Source: Leisingera aquaemixtae (GTDB taxonomy: Bacteria > Pseudomonadota > Alphaproteobacteria > Rhodobacterales > Rhodobacteraceae). Taken from it: a stretch of 64,000 nt of DNA. This document shows, one piece after another, positions 8,023-16,693 of this stretch. The notes beneath the pieces were generated by a model, which had not been told where the DNA came from, did no database searches, and was given only the letters and a program-made list of their open reading frames with translations. The translations under genes were made by a program, and so were the position numbers. The stretch is taken from the NCBI RefSeq assembly GCF_001458395.1, contig NZ_CYSR01000031.1, positions 248,001 to 312,000 of the forward strand, given 5' to 3'. How positions within the stretch are numbered: the first letter of the stretch is position 1; each line of letters starts with the position of its first letter.

Positions 8023-9264
8023 ATGTCCGAAGTCACAGACTACACAGCGCTATTGGCATATATGTCCAGCGACAGTTTCCGGTGGAACAGCCTGTCTGAT
8101 TTGGGAACCAGAACGGTGGTGACCTACAGTTTCACCAGCGCCAGCGAACTGGACCCCGTCAGCAGCGATCCTTACGGGGCCTACCGCTATTGGGCCTTCG
8201 ACAGCCAGCAGCGGGAGTACTTCCGCAGGGCCCTGGACGAGTTCGAGGAAGCTTCGGGTGTGATCTTTGTCGAAACCGGCGGCCCGGCGATGATCAATGT
8301 TTTTGGCTATGATGGCGGTTCGGCGGCCGGATGGGCGGATTACCCCTGGGCCAGCAGCTATTCGACCAACGAGGGCCGCCTGGCGATTGAGGGCGGCAAC
8401 ATAATGCCCGGGTCCTTCGGCTATGAGACGGTTCTGCATGAGATCGGCCATGCGCTGGGCCTGAAACACCCGCATGACGGGGACACCACCTTGGCTGATC
8501 ACCTGGATACCCAGGCAAACACCGTGATGACCTATACCTATGCCGGTTACAACGTGACTGAGCTGGGAACCTTCGACGTGCAGGCCCTGCAGCACATCTA
8601 CGGCAGCAGCGCGGATACCGCAGGGTGGAGCGTGCGGGTCAAATCCAGCGGCATGGTGGTGATCGACACCAGCGCCGAAGCTGAAACGGTTCTGGCAGTC
8701 GGCCAGGAGAGCAAAGTTTTCGGACGCGGTGGCAGCGACACACTGATCGGCCGTGAGGCCGCCGACAGGCTGATAGGCGGCGGCGGTCAGGATACCCTCA
8801 TCGGGGGCTACGGCGAAGACCGGCTGGTCGGCGGCAAAGGCGCGGACGTCCTTATCGGCGGCCTGGACGATGACGAGTATTCCGGCAGCACAAATGAGGC
8901 GGACAAGCTGGTCGGCGGCGGCGGCTGGGATACCCTCTCCGGCGGAGCCGGCGATGACACGCTGGTCGGCGGCAACGGCCGGGACCGCCTGATCGGCGGC
9001 GACGGATCGGACCAGCTGACCGGCGGCCGGCACGCGGACACCTTTGTGTTTGTCTCGGCTGATTACTACGAACAGGAAGTGATAACGGATTTCGGGCGCG
9101 GCGGCGACAAGATCGAGTTCTCAGGCACCTCGGTGGATGACTTCAGCGACCTGTTGATCAGCCAAAGCGGCGGCAGCACGTTCGTCAGCTACTACGGACA
9201 ATACGAGATTGAGCTTGCCGGCTTCAACGGCACACTCACTCAGGACGACTTTCTCTTTACTTAA
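8023..9264 (+). CDS. Serralysin-like M10 metalloprotease with RTX repeats
   Basis: The catalytic zinc motif HEIGHALGLKHP (histidines about 139, 143 and 149, glutamate 140) and a downstream methionine in NTVMTYTYAG, the expected Met-turn, place this in peptidase family M10B. From about residue 225 to 340 come nonapeptide RTX repeats of the GGxGxDxLxGG type that fold as a calcium beta-roll, followed by a short C-terminal secretion domain ending in DDFLFT. No N-terminal signal peptide is present, as expected for type I secretion. GGAGAAG five bases before the ATG at 8023 decides the start. No ABC exporter or protease inhibitor gene is adjacent. Confidence 0.87.
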   Translation: MSEVTDYTALLAYMSSDSFRWNSLSDLGTRTVVTYSFTSASELDPVSSDPYGAYRYWAFDSQQREYFRRALDEFEEASGVIFVETGGPAMINVFGYDGGSAAGWADYPWASSYSTNEGRLAIEGGNIMPGSFGYETVLHEIGHALGLKHPHDGDTTLADHLDTQANTVMTYTYAGYNVTELGTFDVQALQHIYGSSADTAGWSVRVKSSGMVVIDTSAEAETVLAVGQESKVFGRGGSDTLIGREAADRLIGGGGQDTLIGGYGEDRLVGGKGADVLIGGLDDDEYSGSTNEADKLVGGGGWDTLSGGAGDDTLVGGNGRDRLIGGDGSDQLTGGRHADTFVFVSADYYEQEVITDFGRGGDKIEFSGTSVDDFSDLLISQSGGSTFVSYYGQYEIELAGFNGTLTQDDFLFT

Positions 9265-9304
9265 GGCAGCCGGGGACCCTGCCGCACAGGGGCCGAAGCC
9301 GGGA

Positions 9305-10492
<1,188 letters not shown>

Positions 10493-10586
10493 GGCTTTCG
10501 GACTCGATGCTGATGGGCGGATGCGGCTCTATATAGGATTTCGAACGGAGATCAAAAGGAATCCTGCCAAATTGCTTGCATAGCGG

Positions 10587-10970
10587 TTACCCGGCATACA
10601 GCATCAGCTCATCAATCCGGGCACGGCCCAGCTGTGTCCAGCAGGAACGGATCGCAATGCCCGTCCCCGAGCCGCCGCCGTATGTCGCCCCCACAAAGGC
10701 GCAATGCTCGGCCCGGTAGGCTTCCCACGCCTTCTGCCCGCCCTCAAGCGCGGGGACTGCGGCGCTCCGGCCGGTAACGTCGTCCAGTTCTTCTGCCGCA
10801 TCCAGAGCAAAGCTCAATGCCTTAGCGAGTGCGGCTTCCACACGCTCCTCGTCCTTGGCAACGCATTCGCCAATATCCACCTGGGAGCCGGCATCGCCGC
10901 ATTCCAGCGCGGGATCGGCGAAAACGGGTTGTGTCAGCATGATCAGAACACCAATGACGCTACGCAGCAT
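10587..10970 (-). CDS. LprI-like lysozyme-inhibitor domain (DUF1311) protein, exported
   Basis: The ATG at 10970 is preceded by AGGAGGT with a seven-base spacer and begins a clean signal peptide (MLRSVIGVLIMLTQPVFA), so the mature protein would start near DPALECG. Four cysteines (in LECG, DIGECV, EHCAF and RSCW) and the pattern KAWEAYRAEHCAF match the DUF1311 / lysozyme inhibitor LprI N-terminal family. It is predicted to be periplasmic. The molecular role of the family is only partly known. It is downstream of an IalB-like gene on the same strand, but a terminator hairpin separates them. Confidence 0.8.
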   Translation of the reverse strand: MLRSVIGVLIMLTQPVFADPALECGDAGSQVDIGECVAKDEERVEAALAKALSFALDAAEELDDVTGRSAAVPALEGGQKAWEAYRAEHCAFVGATYGGGSGTGIAIRSCWTQLGRARIDELMLYAG

Positions 10971-11020
10971 GGCAAGCACCTCCTGCCGCATGGTACGCGG
11001 CCCGCGGCCTTCAAACAAGA

Positions 11021-11044
11021 AAACCCCGGCGCGGGCCGGGGTTT
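11021..11044 (-). terminator. Rho-independent terminator downstream of the IalB-like gene
   Basis: Read on the minus strand, AAACCCCGGC and GCCGGGGTTT make a ten-base-pair stem around a four-base loop, with TTTTCTTGTTT following. Confidence 0.8.
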
Positions 11045-11068
11045 ACTGAAAATCCTTCCGTTCAGCGC

Positions 11069-11599
11069 TTACTTGCTGCAGCGCTTCTCGGCATCTTCCA
11101 CCGCGGCGGTAAAGCCGAGCAGCGAGAAAGTGTCCTGGGTCTGGGTGCCGCGGGCGGACCGCGCTGTCAGCACCGCATCGGAGCCGCGCTTCATCGCGGT
11201 GATGATCTTGGCGTCATCCGCAGGGGTGGCCGGCCAGGCCCATTCGCCCTCGGTGAACAGTTCGAACTCGGAGTCGCCGATCGCCATATTGACGGTGGAG
11301 CCCGGCGCAAACGGATAGCCGCCGGTAAAGCTCACCTCGCCCTTGGGGGTGGCGTCCTCGCGGTAGGTGACAAACAGCTGGATCTCGCTGCGGCGCACCG
11401 CCACCACGCGGCCGTCGCGGGTGTTCACGGTTTCCTTCGGAGCCGACACGCCCCAGCATTCATTCGGGTCGTTGCCCTCAAAGACGCTCCAATCGACCTT
11501 GGCCGCAACCCGGTTGTTCGACGTTTCCTGCGCAGATGCGGTGGTTGCCAATGCTGCCAGACACAGGCCCGCAGCCACGCGGGCGAGTTTCAATGCCAT
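11069..11599 (-). CDS. Invasion-associated locus B (IalB) family protein
   Basis: The protein has a signal peptide (MALKLARVAAGLCLAALATT, cleaved near ASA-QE), then a beta-rich domain with the IalB patterns DWSVFEGNDPNECWGVS and a late cysteine near the C-terminus (EKRCSK). GGAGTCGGG precedes the ATG at 11599. The name comes from a Bartonella locus; in free-living marine relatives these are periplasmic or outer-membrane proteins of unknown role, so no invasion function should be read from it. About 176 residues is normal. Confidence 0.83.
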   Translation of the reverse strand: MALKLARVAAGLCLAALATTASAQETSNNRVAAKVDWSVFEGNDPNECWGVSAPKETVNTRDGRVVAVRRSEIQLFVTYREDATPKGEVSFTGGYPFAPGSTVNMAIGDSEFELFTEGEWAWPATPADDAKIITAMKRGSDAVLTARSARGTQTQDTFSLLGFTAAVEDAEKRCSK

Positions 11600-11780
11600 T
11601 TGTCCCGACTCCAAGACTGTTCTCTTACCTCAAAAACCAAGCAAAGGGCCCGCAGCGTTTCGTCCGCTGTCTGGTCCCGATCCCCTCGCTTGCGCTACAC
11701 AACCACACTAACGTAACAAGCACCACGGGCGAAAGTGCGTTTTGGCAGGATTTCGCCAACAAAACATAAGGGGAGAGTTC

Positions 11781-12779
11781 ATGCCGAAACCTGTGCCCAT
11801 GGCCGAAGTCTGGCGCGGCCCGCTGCTGGAAAGCCTGCACCTGGGCCATGCCGTCATTTGCGATGCGTCCGGGCAGGTGGTGCGCAGCTGGGGCGACCCC
11901 GACGCGGTGATCTATCCGCGCAGCTCCGCCAAGATGATCCAGGCGCTGCCGCTGATCACCTCCGGCGCCGCCGCGCGCTATGGCCTCACGTCCGAGCAGC
12001 TGGCACTGGCCTGCGCCTCGCACAACGGCGCGCACATCCACACGGACCGGGTCAATGCCTGGCTCGGCCAACTGGGGCTGAAGGACGAAGATTTCCGCTG
12101 CGGCCCGCAGTTGCCGGATGACATCCCGGCCCGCAATGAGCTGATCAAGACTGACAGCAGCCCCTGCCAGGTGCACAACAACTGCTCCGGCAAGCACGCA
12201 GGCTTCCTGACCTTGACCCAATACCTGGGCGCGGGCGCGGAATACATTGAGGTGGACCACCCGGTGCAGCAGGCCTGCCTGGCCGCGTTTGAGGAAACCA
12301 CCGGCCAGGACAGCCCTGGCTACGGCATTGACGGCTGCTCGGCGCCGAACTTCGCTACCACCGTCACCGGGCTGGCGCGCTCGATGGCCTGGTTTGCCAG
12401 TGCGGCTGACCGCTCCGACCGCGCCTCGGAGGCGGCGCAGCAGCTGGTCGCCGCAATGACCGCGCATCCCGAGCTGGTGGCCGGCGAAACCCGCTGCTGC
12501 ACCAACCTGATGCGGGCGATGGGCGGCAAGGTGGCGATCAAGACCGGTGCCGAGGCGGTGTTCATCGCCATCCTGCCGGAACAGAAGCTGGGTGTTGCGC
12601 TGAAGATCGCCGACGGCACCACCCGGGCCAGCGAATGCGCGATTGCGGCGCTGCTGGTCAGCCTCGGCGTGCTGGACGCAGATCACCCGGAGACCCGCAA
12701 GTACATGAACAAGACGCTCTACAGCCGCCGCGGGCTGGAATGCGGCGCAATCCGCCCCGCAGCGGAGCTGCTGTTCTAA
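11781..12779 (+). CDS. L-asparaginase II family (PF06089) protein
   Basis: This belongs to the rhizobial-type asparaginase family unrelated to the E. coli AnsA/AnsB fold. Recognisable stretches are YPRSSAKMIQALPL near residue 50, LACASHNGAHIHTDRV, and CQVHNNCSGKHAGFL with a serine-lysine pair typical of the active site. The expected reaction is asparagine to aspartate plus ammonia. The start at 11781 follows GGGGAGAG; upstream codons in frame do not resemble the family. No signal peptide is visible, so it is probably cytoplasmic. The 332-residue length is family-like. Confidence 0.88.
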   Translation: MPKPVPMAEVWRGPLLESLHLGHAVICDASGQVVRSWGDPDAVIYPRSSAKMIQALPLITSGAAARYGLTSEQLALACASHNGAHIHTDRVNAWLGQLGLKDEDFRCGPQLPDDIPARNELIKTDSSPCQVHNNCSGKHAGFLTLTQYLGAGAEYIEVDHPVQQACLAAFEETTGQDSPGYGIDGCSAPNFATTVTGLARSMAWFASAADRSDRASEAAQQLVAAMTAHPELVAGETRCCTNLMRAMGGKVAIKTGAEAVFIAILPEQKLGVALKIADGTTRASECAIAALLVSLGVLDADHPETRKYMNKTLYSRRGLECGAIRPAAELLF

Positions 12780-12808
12780 GAAAGCAGCGGCGACGCTGTT
12801 CTGAAATC

Positions 12809-12838
12809 AAATGCCCCGGCCGTGAACCGGGGCATTTT
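12809..12838. terminator. Bidirectional terminator between the asparaginase and YciI-like genes
   Basis: AAATGCCCCGG and CCGGGGCATTTT form an 11-base-pair stem with a seven-base loop. It is A-rich on the left and T-rich on the right, suiting both convergent genes. Confidence 0.85.
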
Positions 12839-12839
12839 C

Positions 12840-13160
12840 TTACATCTCCATCTCGATGATTTCGGCGACTTCGACCGAGCCGCTGCCGTCCGCCACCATC
12901 GGGCAGCCCTTGGCCATCTCGCAGGCCGCTTCCTGGTCGGCCGCCTGCACAACCGAATAACCCGAGACCGGATTGGCGCCGCCATTGTCCGCCACGCCGC
13001 CGCCGCTGACGGTCTTGGACATTCCCACCGGCGCGCCCGGCACCTTCAGTGCGTCCCCCATCGAGCCCATCCAGCTCTTCCAGGCTTCCATCACCTTGGC
13101 GCCTTCCTCCTCGCTCTCCGGGGTCTTGCCGCCGTGGTAGACAAAAATGAACTCTGGCAT
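12840..13160 (-). CDS. YciI-like (YCII/DGPF domain) protein
   Basis: The N-terminus MPEFIFVYHGGKTPES and the central VQAADQEAACEMAKGCPM are typical of the YCII-related / DGPF domain, a small ferredoxin-like fold. At 106 residues it is a single domain. The family is often encoded with sigma factors or ArsR-type regulators and SRPBCC proteins, as here; its enzymatic activity is unknown. It is the third gene of the ArsR operon, 32 bases after the SRPBCC gene. Confidence 0.8.
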   Translation of the reverse strand: MPEFIFVYHGGKTPESEEEGAKVMEAWKSWMGSMGDALKVPGAPVGMSKTVSGGGVADNGGANPVSGYSVVQAADQEAACEMAKGCPMVADGSGSVEVAEIIEMEM

Positions 13161-13192
13161 CGGTCTTCTCCCTTGGTTGCGTGAATTGTGCG

Positions 13193-13630
13193 TCAGGCGT
13201 CTGCGGTGAGCTGAGCCTCCAGCTTGCGCAGGGTCGAGGTCCAGCCCTCGTCATGGCGCGCGGCAATCCCGTCATCGCCCAGATCGCGGTGATCAATCAG
13301 CAGCATGGCGCCGTCTCCGGCGGCGGCTATGGTAAAGGTCACATGGCTCTCGGCGCCGCGGCTGCCGTCCTCATCGTGCCAGGCCCAGGTAAAGCCGACG
13401 GATTTCGGCACATCCACATGGGTTACCTGGCCGGAAACATGGAACTGCTGCCCGTCGCTGTTCTGCATGATGGAATGCCACGGCCCGGTGCGGCTGAGGT
13501 CCAGATCGTGCTCCGGAATGGTGACGCCTTCCGGTCCCCACCATCGCAGCAGCTTGTCCGGCGTGGTCACCCAATCGAACAGTGTCTCCGGGCTGACCGG
13601 GAAGATCCGTTGCAACTGCAGGTCGCTCAT
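13193..13630 (-). CDS. SRPBCC / AHSA1 domain protein
   Basis: This single-domain START/Bet v 1-like protein of about 145 residues has the AHSA1 hallmarks: RIFPVSPETLFDWVTTPDKL at the N-terminus and RWWGPEGVTIP. Such proteins have a hydrophobic pocket for a small ligand. The start was placed at 13630 because its ATG overlaps the arsR stop (ATGA), implying translational coupling; longer extensions are low-complexity. Operons of ArsR, AHSA1 and YCII/DGPF genes are common in bacteria, but their shared role is not established. Confidence 0.87.
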   Translation of the reverse strand: MSDLQLQRIFPVSPETLFDWVTTPDKLLRWWGPEGVTIPEHDLDLSRTGPWHSIMQNSDGQQFHVSGQVTHVDVPKSVGFTWAWHDEDGSRGAESHVTFTIAAAGDGAMLLIDHRDLGDDGIAARHDEGWTSTLRKLEAQLTADA

Positions 13631-13947
13631 GCGCCGTCCTCCCTCAGGGCCGCCTCCAGCCGGTCCAGGCTGCCGTCCCAGAACCCTTTGCGGGATTGGG
13701 TCCATTCGGCAATCATCCTGAGGCCCTCGGGCCGGGCGGAATAGAGCCGCCTCGCGCCATCGGCGCGCTGGGTCACCAGCCCGGCCTCGCGCAGCACCTT
13801 CAGATGGCGCGAGATGGCCGGCCCCGAAATGGCCGCCCCCGGTGCCAGATCGCCCGCCGGCAGTTCGCCTTGAGTGATCAGCTGGTCGACAATCGACATG
13901 CGGGTCTCGTCCGACAGGGCCGCAAAAGATCTCAGAAGCGGGGTCAT
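13627..13947 (-). CDS. ArsR family winged-helix repressor
   Basis: This is a 106-residue ArsR/SmtB-type regulator with the helix-turn-helix around AISGPAISRHLKVLREAGLV (residues 40-60) followed by the wing QRADGARRLYSA. There is no CxC or other cysteine metal motif (the protein has no cysteine), so it is not a classical arsenic or cadmium sensor and more likely answers to an organic ligand or to an unknown signal. The start at 13947 lies just behind an AT-rich palindrome that is probably its own operator. Confidence 0.87.
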   Translation of the reverse strand: MTPLLRSFAALSDETRMSIVDQLITQGELPAGDLAPGAAISGPAISRHLKVLREAGLVTQRADGARRLYSARPEGLRMIAEWTQSRKGFWDGSLDRLEAALREDGA

Positions 13948-13953
13948 GAGTTC

Positions 13954-13978
13954 ATTATTAACATATTTGTTAAATAAT
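13954..13978 (-). promoter_or_regulatory. Probable ArsR operator
   Basis: TTAACA-TATT-TGTTAA (13958-13973) is a perfect six-base inverted repeat, extended imperfectly by ATTAT and ATAAT on its two sides. It sits within 30 bases upstream of the arsR start in otherwise very GC-rich DNA, which fits an autoregulated ArsR promoter. Confidence 0.6.
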
Positions 13979-14039
13979 GGAAGTGTGAAATCCACGCCGT
14001 TGCAGGCCGCAAGGTCCGCGGCCCTTGCGGCCCCGCCGA

Positions 14040-14205
14040 AGAGGGGGGCTCCCGCCCGTCGTCAGCCTGTTCTGCGAACAGGCCTCCTCCCGTTGGGCCC
14101 GGCGCTGCGCAAATGCGCAGCGCCGGGCCCAAGGCCGCCAAGGTGCGGCTGCGCCAGCAGCCGCACCTGCGGGCGCGGGAGTTCCCCGGGCTGCGGCCCC
14201 GGGAG
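14040..14205. repeat. Cluster of strong GC-rich hairpins
   Basis: Within this gene-free stretch are GCCTGTTC-TGC-GAACAGGC (14065-14083), a 40-base palindrome TTGGGCCCGGCGCTGCGC-AAAT and its complement (14093-14132), AGGTGCGGCTGC-GCCA-GCAGCCGCACCT (14141-14168), and a weaker CCCGGG-based pair near 14187-14206. They lie between the 3' end of serB and the arsR promoter. None is followed by a T-run. Confidence 0.7.
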
Positions 14206-14210
14206 CGGGC

Positions 14211-15086
14211 TCAGCTTTTGAAATCGGCCTCAGAGTAGCCCTGGATATAGAGCAGCGCCGTCAGGTCGCCGTGGTTGATGCGGATATCGCATTCCGCCGC
14301 CACCGATGGCTTGGCGTGCAGCGCGACGCCTGCGCCTGCGCGTTTCAGCATGCCCAGGTCGTTGGCGCCGTCGCCCACCGCGATCACATCCGCCTCGCCG
14401 ATTCCCAGCCGGGCAGTGATCTGCTCCAGCGCCTCCACCTTGGCCTCGCGGCCCAGAATCGGCCGCGCCGCTTCGCCGGTCAGCCTGCCGCCTTCCGCCA
14501 GCAGCGTGTTGGCCCGGTTCTCGTCAAAGCCCAGCTCCGACGCCACCCTGGAGGTGAAAGCCGTGAACCCGCCCGACACCAGCGCCGCATAGGCGCCATT
14601 TGCCTTCATCACCGAAAGCAGCTGCCTGCCGCCCGGCATCAGGGTGATGCGCTCGTCCAGAACCTTGCCGATCACCGTCTCCGGCAGCCCCTGCAGCAGC
14701 CCGACCCGCTCGATCAGCGCGCCCTCGAAATCCAGCTCGCCGTTCATTGCCCGCGCGGTGATGTCCTTGACCCGCGCGCCAACACCCGCTTCCTCGGCCA
14801 GCTCGTCGATGCACTCCTGCTGGATCATGGTCGAGTCCATGTCGGCCAGCAGCATCTTCTTCTTCCGCCCGTCGGCGGGTTGGATCACCAGATCCACCCC
14901 CATCTGCTGCAAATCCTCCCAGACCTGCCAGCGGTTGCCCGGCATCTGCTCCAGCACAAACTCGGCCGCGACGCCCGGCGCCAGCCAGATGGCCTCGCCG
15001 CCGCCCCAGGCATTGCGCAGTGATTCGGGCAGGGCGGGCTCCAGCACCGGGCTGGCGGGATTGCAGATCAGGCTGGCAACAAACAT
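14211..15086 (-). CDS. serB: Phosphoserine phosphatase
   Basis: SerB hydrolyses L-phosphoserine to serine in the last step of serine synthesis. It is a HAD enzyme: the nucleophile motif is [20 protein letters not shown] (D-x-D-S-T), the motif II serine is in [12 protein letters not shown], and motif III is [20 protein letters not shown]. An N-terminal region of about 75 residues precedes the HAD core, as in other alphaproteobacterial SerB proteins. The start at 15086 follows a GGAG about seven bases upstream. It is transcribed away from serC, so the serine pathway genes share an intergenic region. Confidence 0.95.
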   Translation of the reverse strand: MFVASLICNPASPVLEPALPESLRNAWGGGEAIWLAPGVAAEFVLEQMPGNRWQVWEDLQQMGVDLVIQPADGRKKKMLLADMDSTMIQQECIDELAEEAGVGARVKDITARAMNGELDFEGALIERVGLLQGLPETVIGKVLDERITLMPGGRQLLSVMKANGAYAALVSGGFTAFTSRVASELGFDENRANTLLAEGGRLTGEAARPILGREAKVEALEQITARLGIGEADVIAVGDGANDLGMLKRAGAGVALHAKPSVAAECDIRINHGDLTALLYIQGYSEADFKS

Positions 15087-15311
15087 CGGCAGGCTCCGTT
15101 TCCTCAGGATTCTCCTTGTCATAGCGGGCCGCCGGGGCCTCGGCCAGACGGCAAAAAGCCGTTCATGACCGGCGGCATCATAAGGAGCGGTCCTGTTCGC
15201 CATTTCAGGGCGGCTGTTTCCGATGGTGGAAAATCATGTCGCAAAAAACATTCCAACAGCCGCATTCTTCTGATTTTTCTGTTGCATGCCGCGCTGCAGC
15301 AGCCTAGCTCT

Positions 15312-15362
15312 GTACCCGGGACACCCCTCCCCAACGAGGGGCGCTTATCTGGAAGGGTAGCA
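15312..15362 (+). promoter_or_regulatory. Candidate serC-motif RNA leader
   Basis: The leader directly before serC contains CCCGGGACA followed by CCCCTC-CCCAAC-GAGGGG (15324-15341) and a GGAAGGG ribosome-binding site. This matches my memory of the alphaproteobacterial serC motif, a conserved structured 5' UTR upstream of serC-serA. The match was made by eye; no covariance model was run. Confidence 0.55.
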
Positions 15363-15365
15363 TTT

Positions 15366-16520
15366 ATGGCTATTGCACAACCGGCATCGCGGCCGGCCAA
15401 TCCGCGTTTTTCTTCGGGCCCCTGCGCCAAACCTCCCGTCTTTGACCTGTCGAAACTTGCCGGCGCGCCGCTGGGCCGCTCGCACCGCGCTGCGGTCGGC
15501 AAGGAGAAGCTGAAGGCGGCGATCGAAGGCACCCGCGAGATCCTGAACATCCCCGCAGACTACAAGATCGGCATCGTGCCCGCCTCCGACACCGGCGCGG
15601 TTGAAATGGCGATGTGGAACCTGCTTGGTGCCCGCGGCGCCGAGATGCTGGCCTGGGAAAGCTTCGGCTCCGGCTGGGTCACCGACGTTGTGAAACAGCT
15701 CAAGCTGGACGCCACCGTCAAGACCGCCGATTACGGCCAGATCGTGGACCTGGGCACCGTCGATTTCACCAATGACGTTGTTTTCACCTGGAACGGCACC
15801 ACCTCCGGCGTGCGCGTCCCCAACGGCGACTGGATTCCGGCGGACCGCGAAGGGCTGACGATCTGCGACGCGACCTCCGCGGCCTTTGCGCAGCATCTGC
15901 CCTGGGACAAGCTGGATGTGACCACTTTCTCCTGGCAGAAGGTGCTGGGCGGCGAAGCGGCGCACGGCATGATCATCCTCAGCCCCCGCGCGGTCGAACG
16001 GCTGGAAAGCTACACCCCCGCCTGGCCGCTGCCCAAGATCTTCCGCCTGACCAAGGGCGGCAAACTGATCGACGGCATCTTCCAGGGCGCGACCATCAAC
16101 ACCCCCTCGATGCTGGCGGTGGAGGACTACCTGCTGGCGCTCGACTGGGCCCGCTCGGTGGGCGGCATGGAAGGCCTGCGCGAACGCGCCTATGCCAACC
16201 TGGCCGCGGTGCAAAGCTTTGTGCAGGACAACCCCTGGATCGCCTTCCTGGCGGAACAGCCGGAATACCGCTCCAACACGTCGGTCTGCCTCAAGTTCAC
16301 CGACGAACGCATCCAGGACGGCGCCGCCTTTGCCAAGGCCGTGGCCAAGCGGCTGGAGGGTGAAGGCGTGGCCTATGACATCGGCGCCTACCGCGACGCG
16401 CCTCCGGGCCTGCGCATCTGGTGCGGCGGCACGGTGGAAGCCACCGACGTGGCCGCGCTGATGCCCTGGATCAAATGGGCCTTCGAGGCCGAGATCGCGG
16501 CCCAGACCGAGGCCGCCTGA
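15366..16520 (+). CDS. serC: Phosphoserine aminotransferase
   Basis: SerC converts 3-phosphohydroxypyruvate plus glutamate to phosphoserine plus 2-oxoglutarate, using PLP. The N-terminus [16 protein letters not shown] and the PLP-lysine region [16 protein letters not shown] are typical of the long alphaproteobacterial or archaeal-like SerC subgroup (384 residues here, versus about 360 in E. coli). The ATG at 15366 follows GGAAGGG. The gene is 173 bases upstream of serA on the same strand; two hairpins in that gap (CCCGGCGG-CAC-CGCCGGG near 16533 and CCGAAGG-CGA-ACCTTCGG near 16573) could modulate read-through. Confidence 0.95.
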   Translation: MAIAQPASRPANPRFSSGPCAKPPVFDLSKLAGAPLGRSHRAAVGKEKLKAAIEGTREILNIPADYKIGIVPASDTGAVEMAMWNLLGARGAEMLAWESFGSGWVTDVVKQLKLDATVKTADYGQIVDLGTVDFTNDVVFTWNGTTSGVRVPNGDWIPADREGLTICDATSAAFAQHLPWDKLDVTTFSWQKVLGGEAAHGMIILSPRAVERLESYTPAWPLPKIFRLTKGGKLIDGIFQGATINTPSMLAVEDYLLALDWARSVGGMEGLRERAYANLAAVQSFVQDNPWIAFLAEQPEYRSNTSVCLKFTDERIQDGAAFAKAVAKRLEGEGVAYDIGAYRDAPPGLRIWCGGTVEATDVAALMPWIKWAFEAEIAAQTEAA

Positions 16521-16693
16521 GCAACACCTGTGCCCGGCGGCACCGCCGGGCAGCGCCCGACCCTCCCGTTTTGCCGAAGGCGAACCTTCGGTTTGGCTGG
16601 AGGGCGCTTCACGCCCACCCAGGGCAGGGCGCAGCCCTCGCACAAAACTTCGCACAATCGGCCGCAACGGCCCCCGCAACAAGGACCGCAATC

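Noticed and set aside
8740-9050. Repeated GGCGGC-rich DNA in the metalloprotease and again at 62240-62680
   Set aside because: Both are coding RTX nonapeptide repeats, not structural DNA repeats or hairpins.
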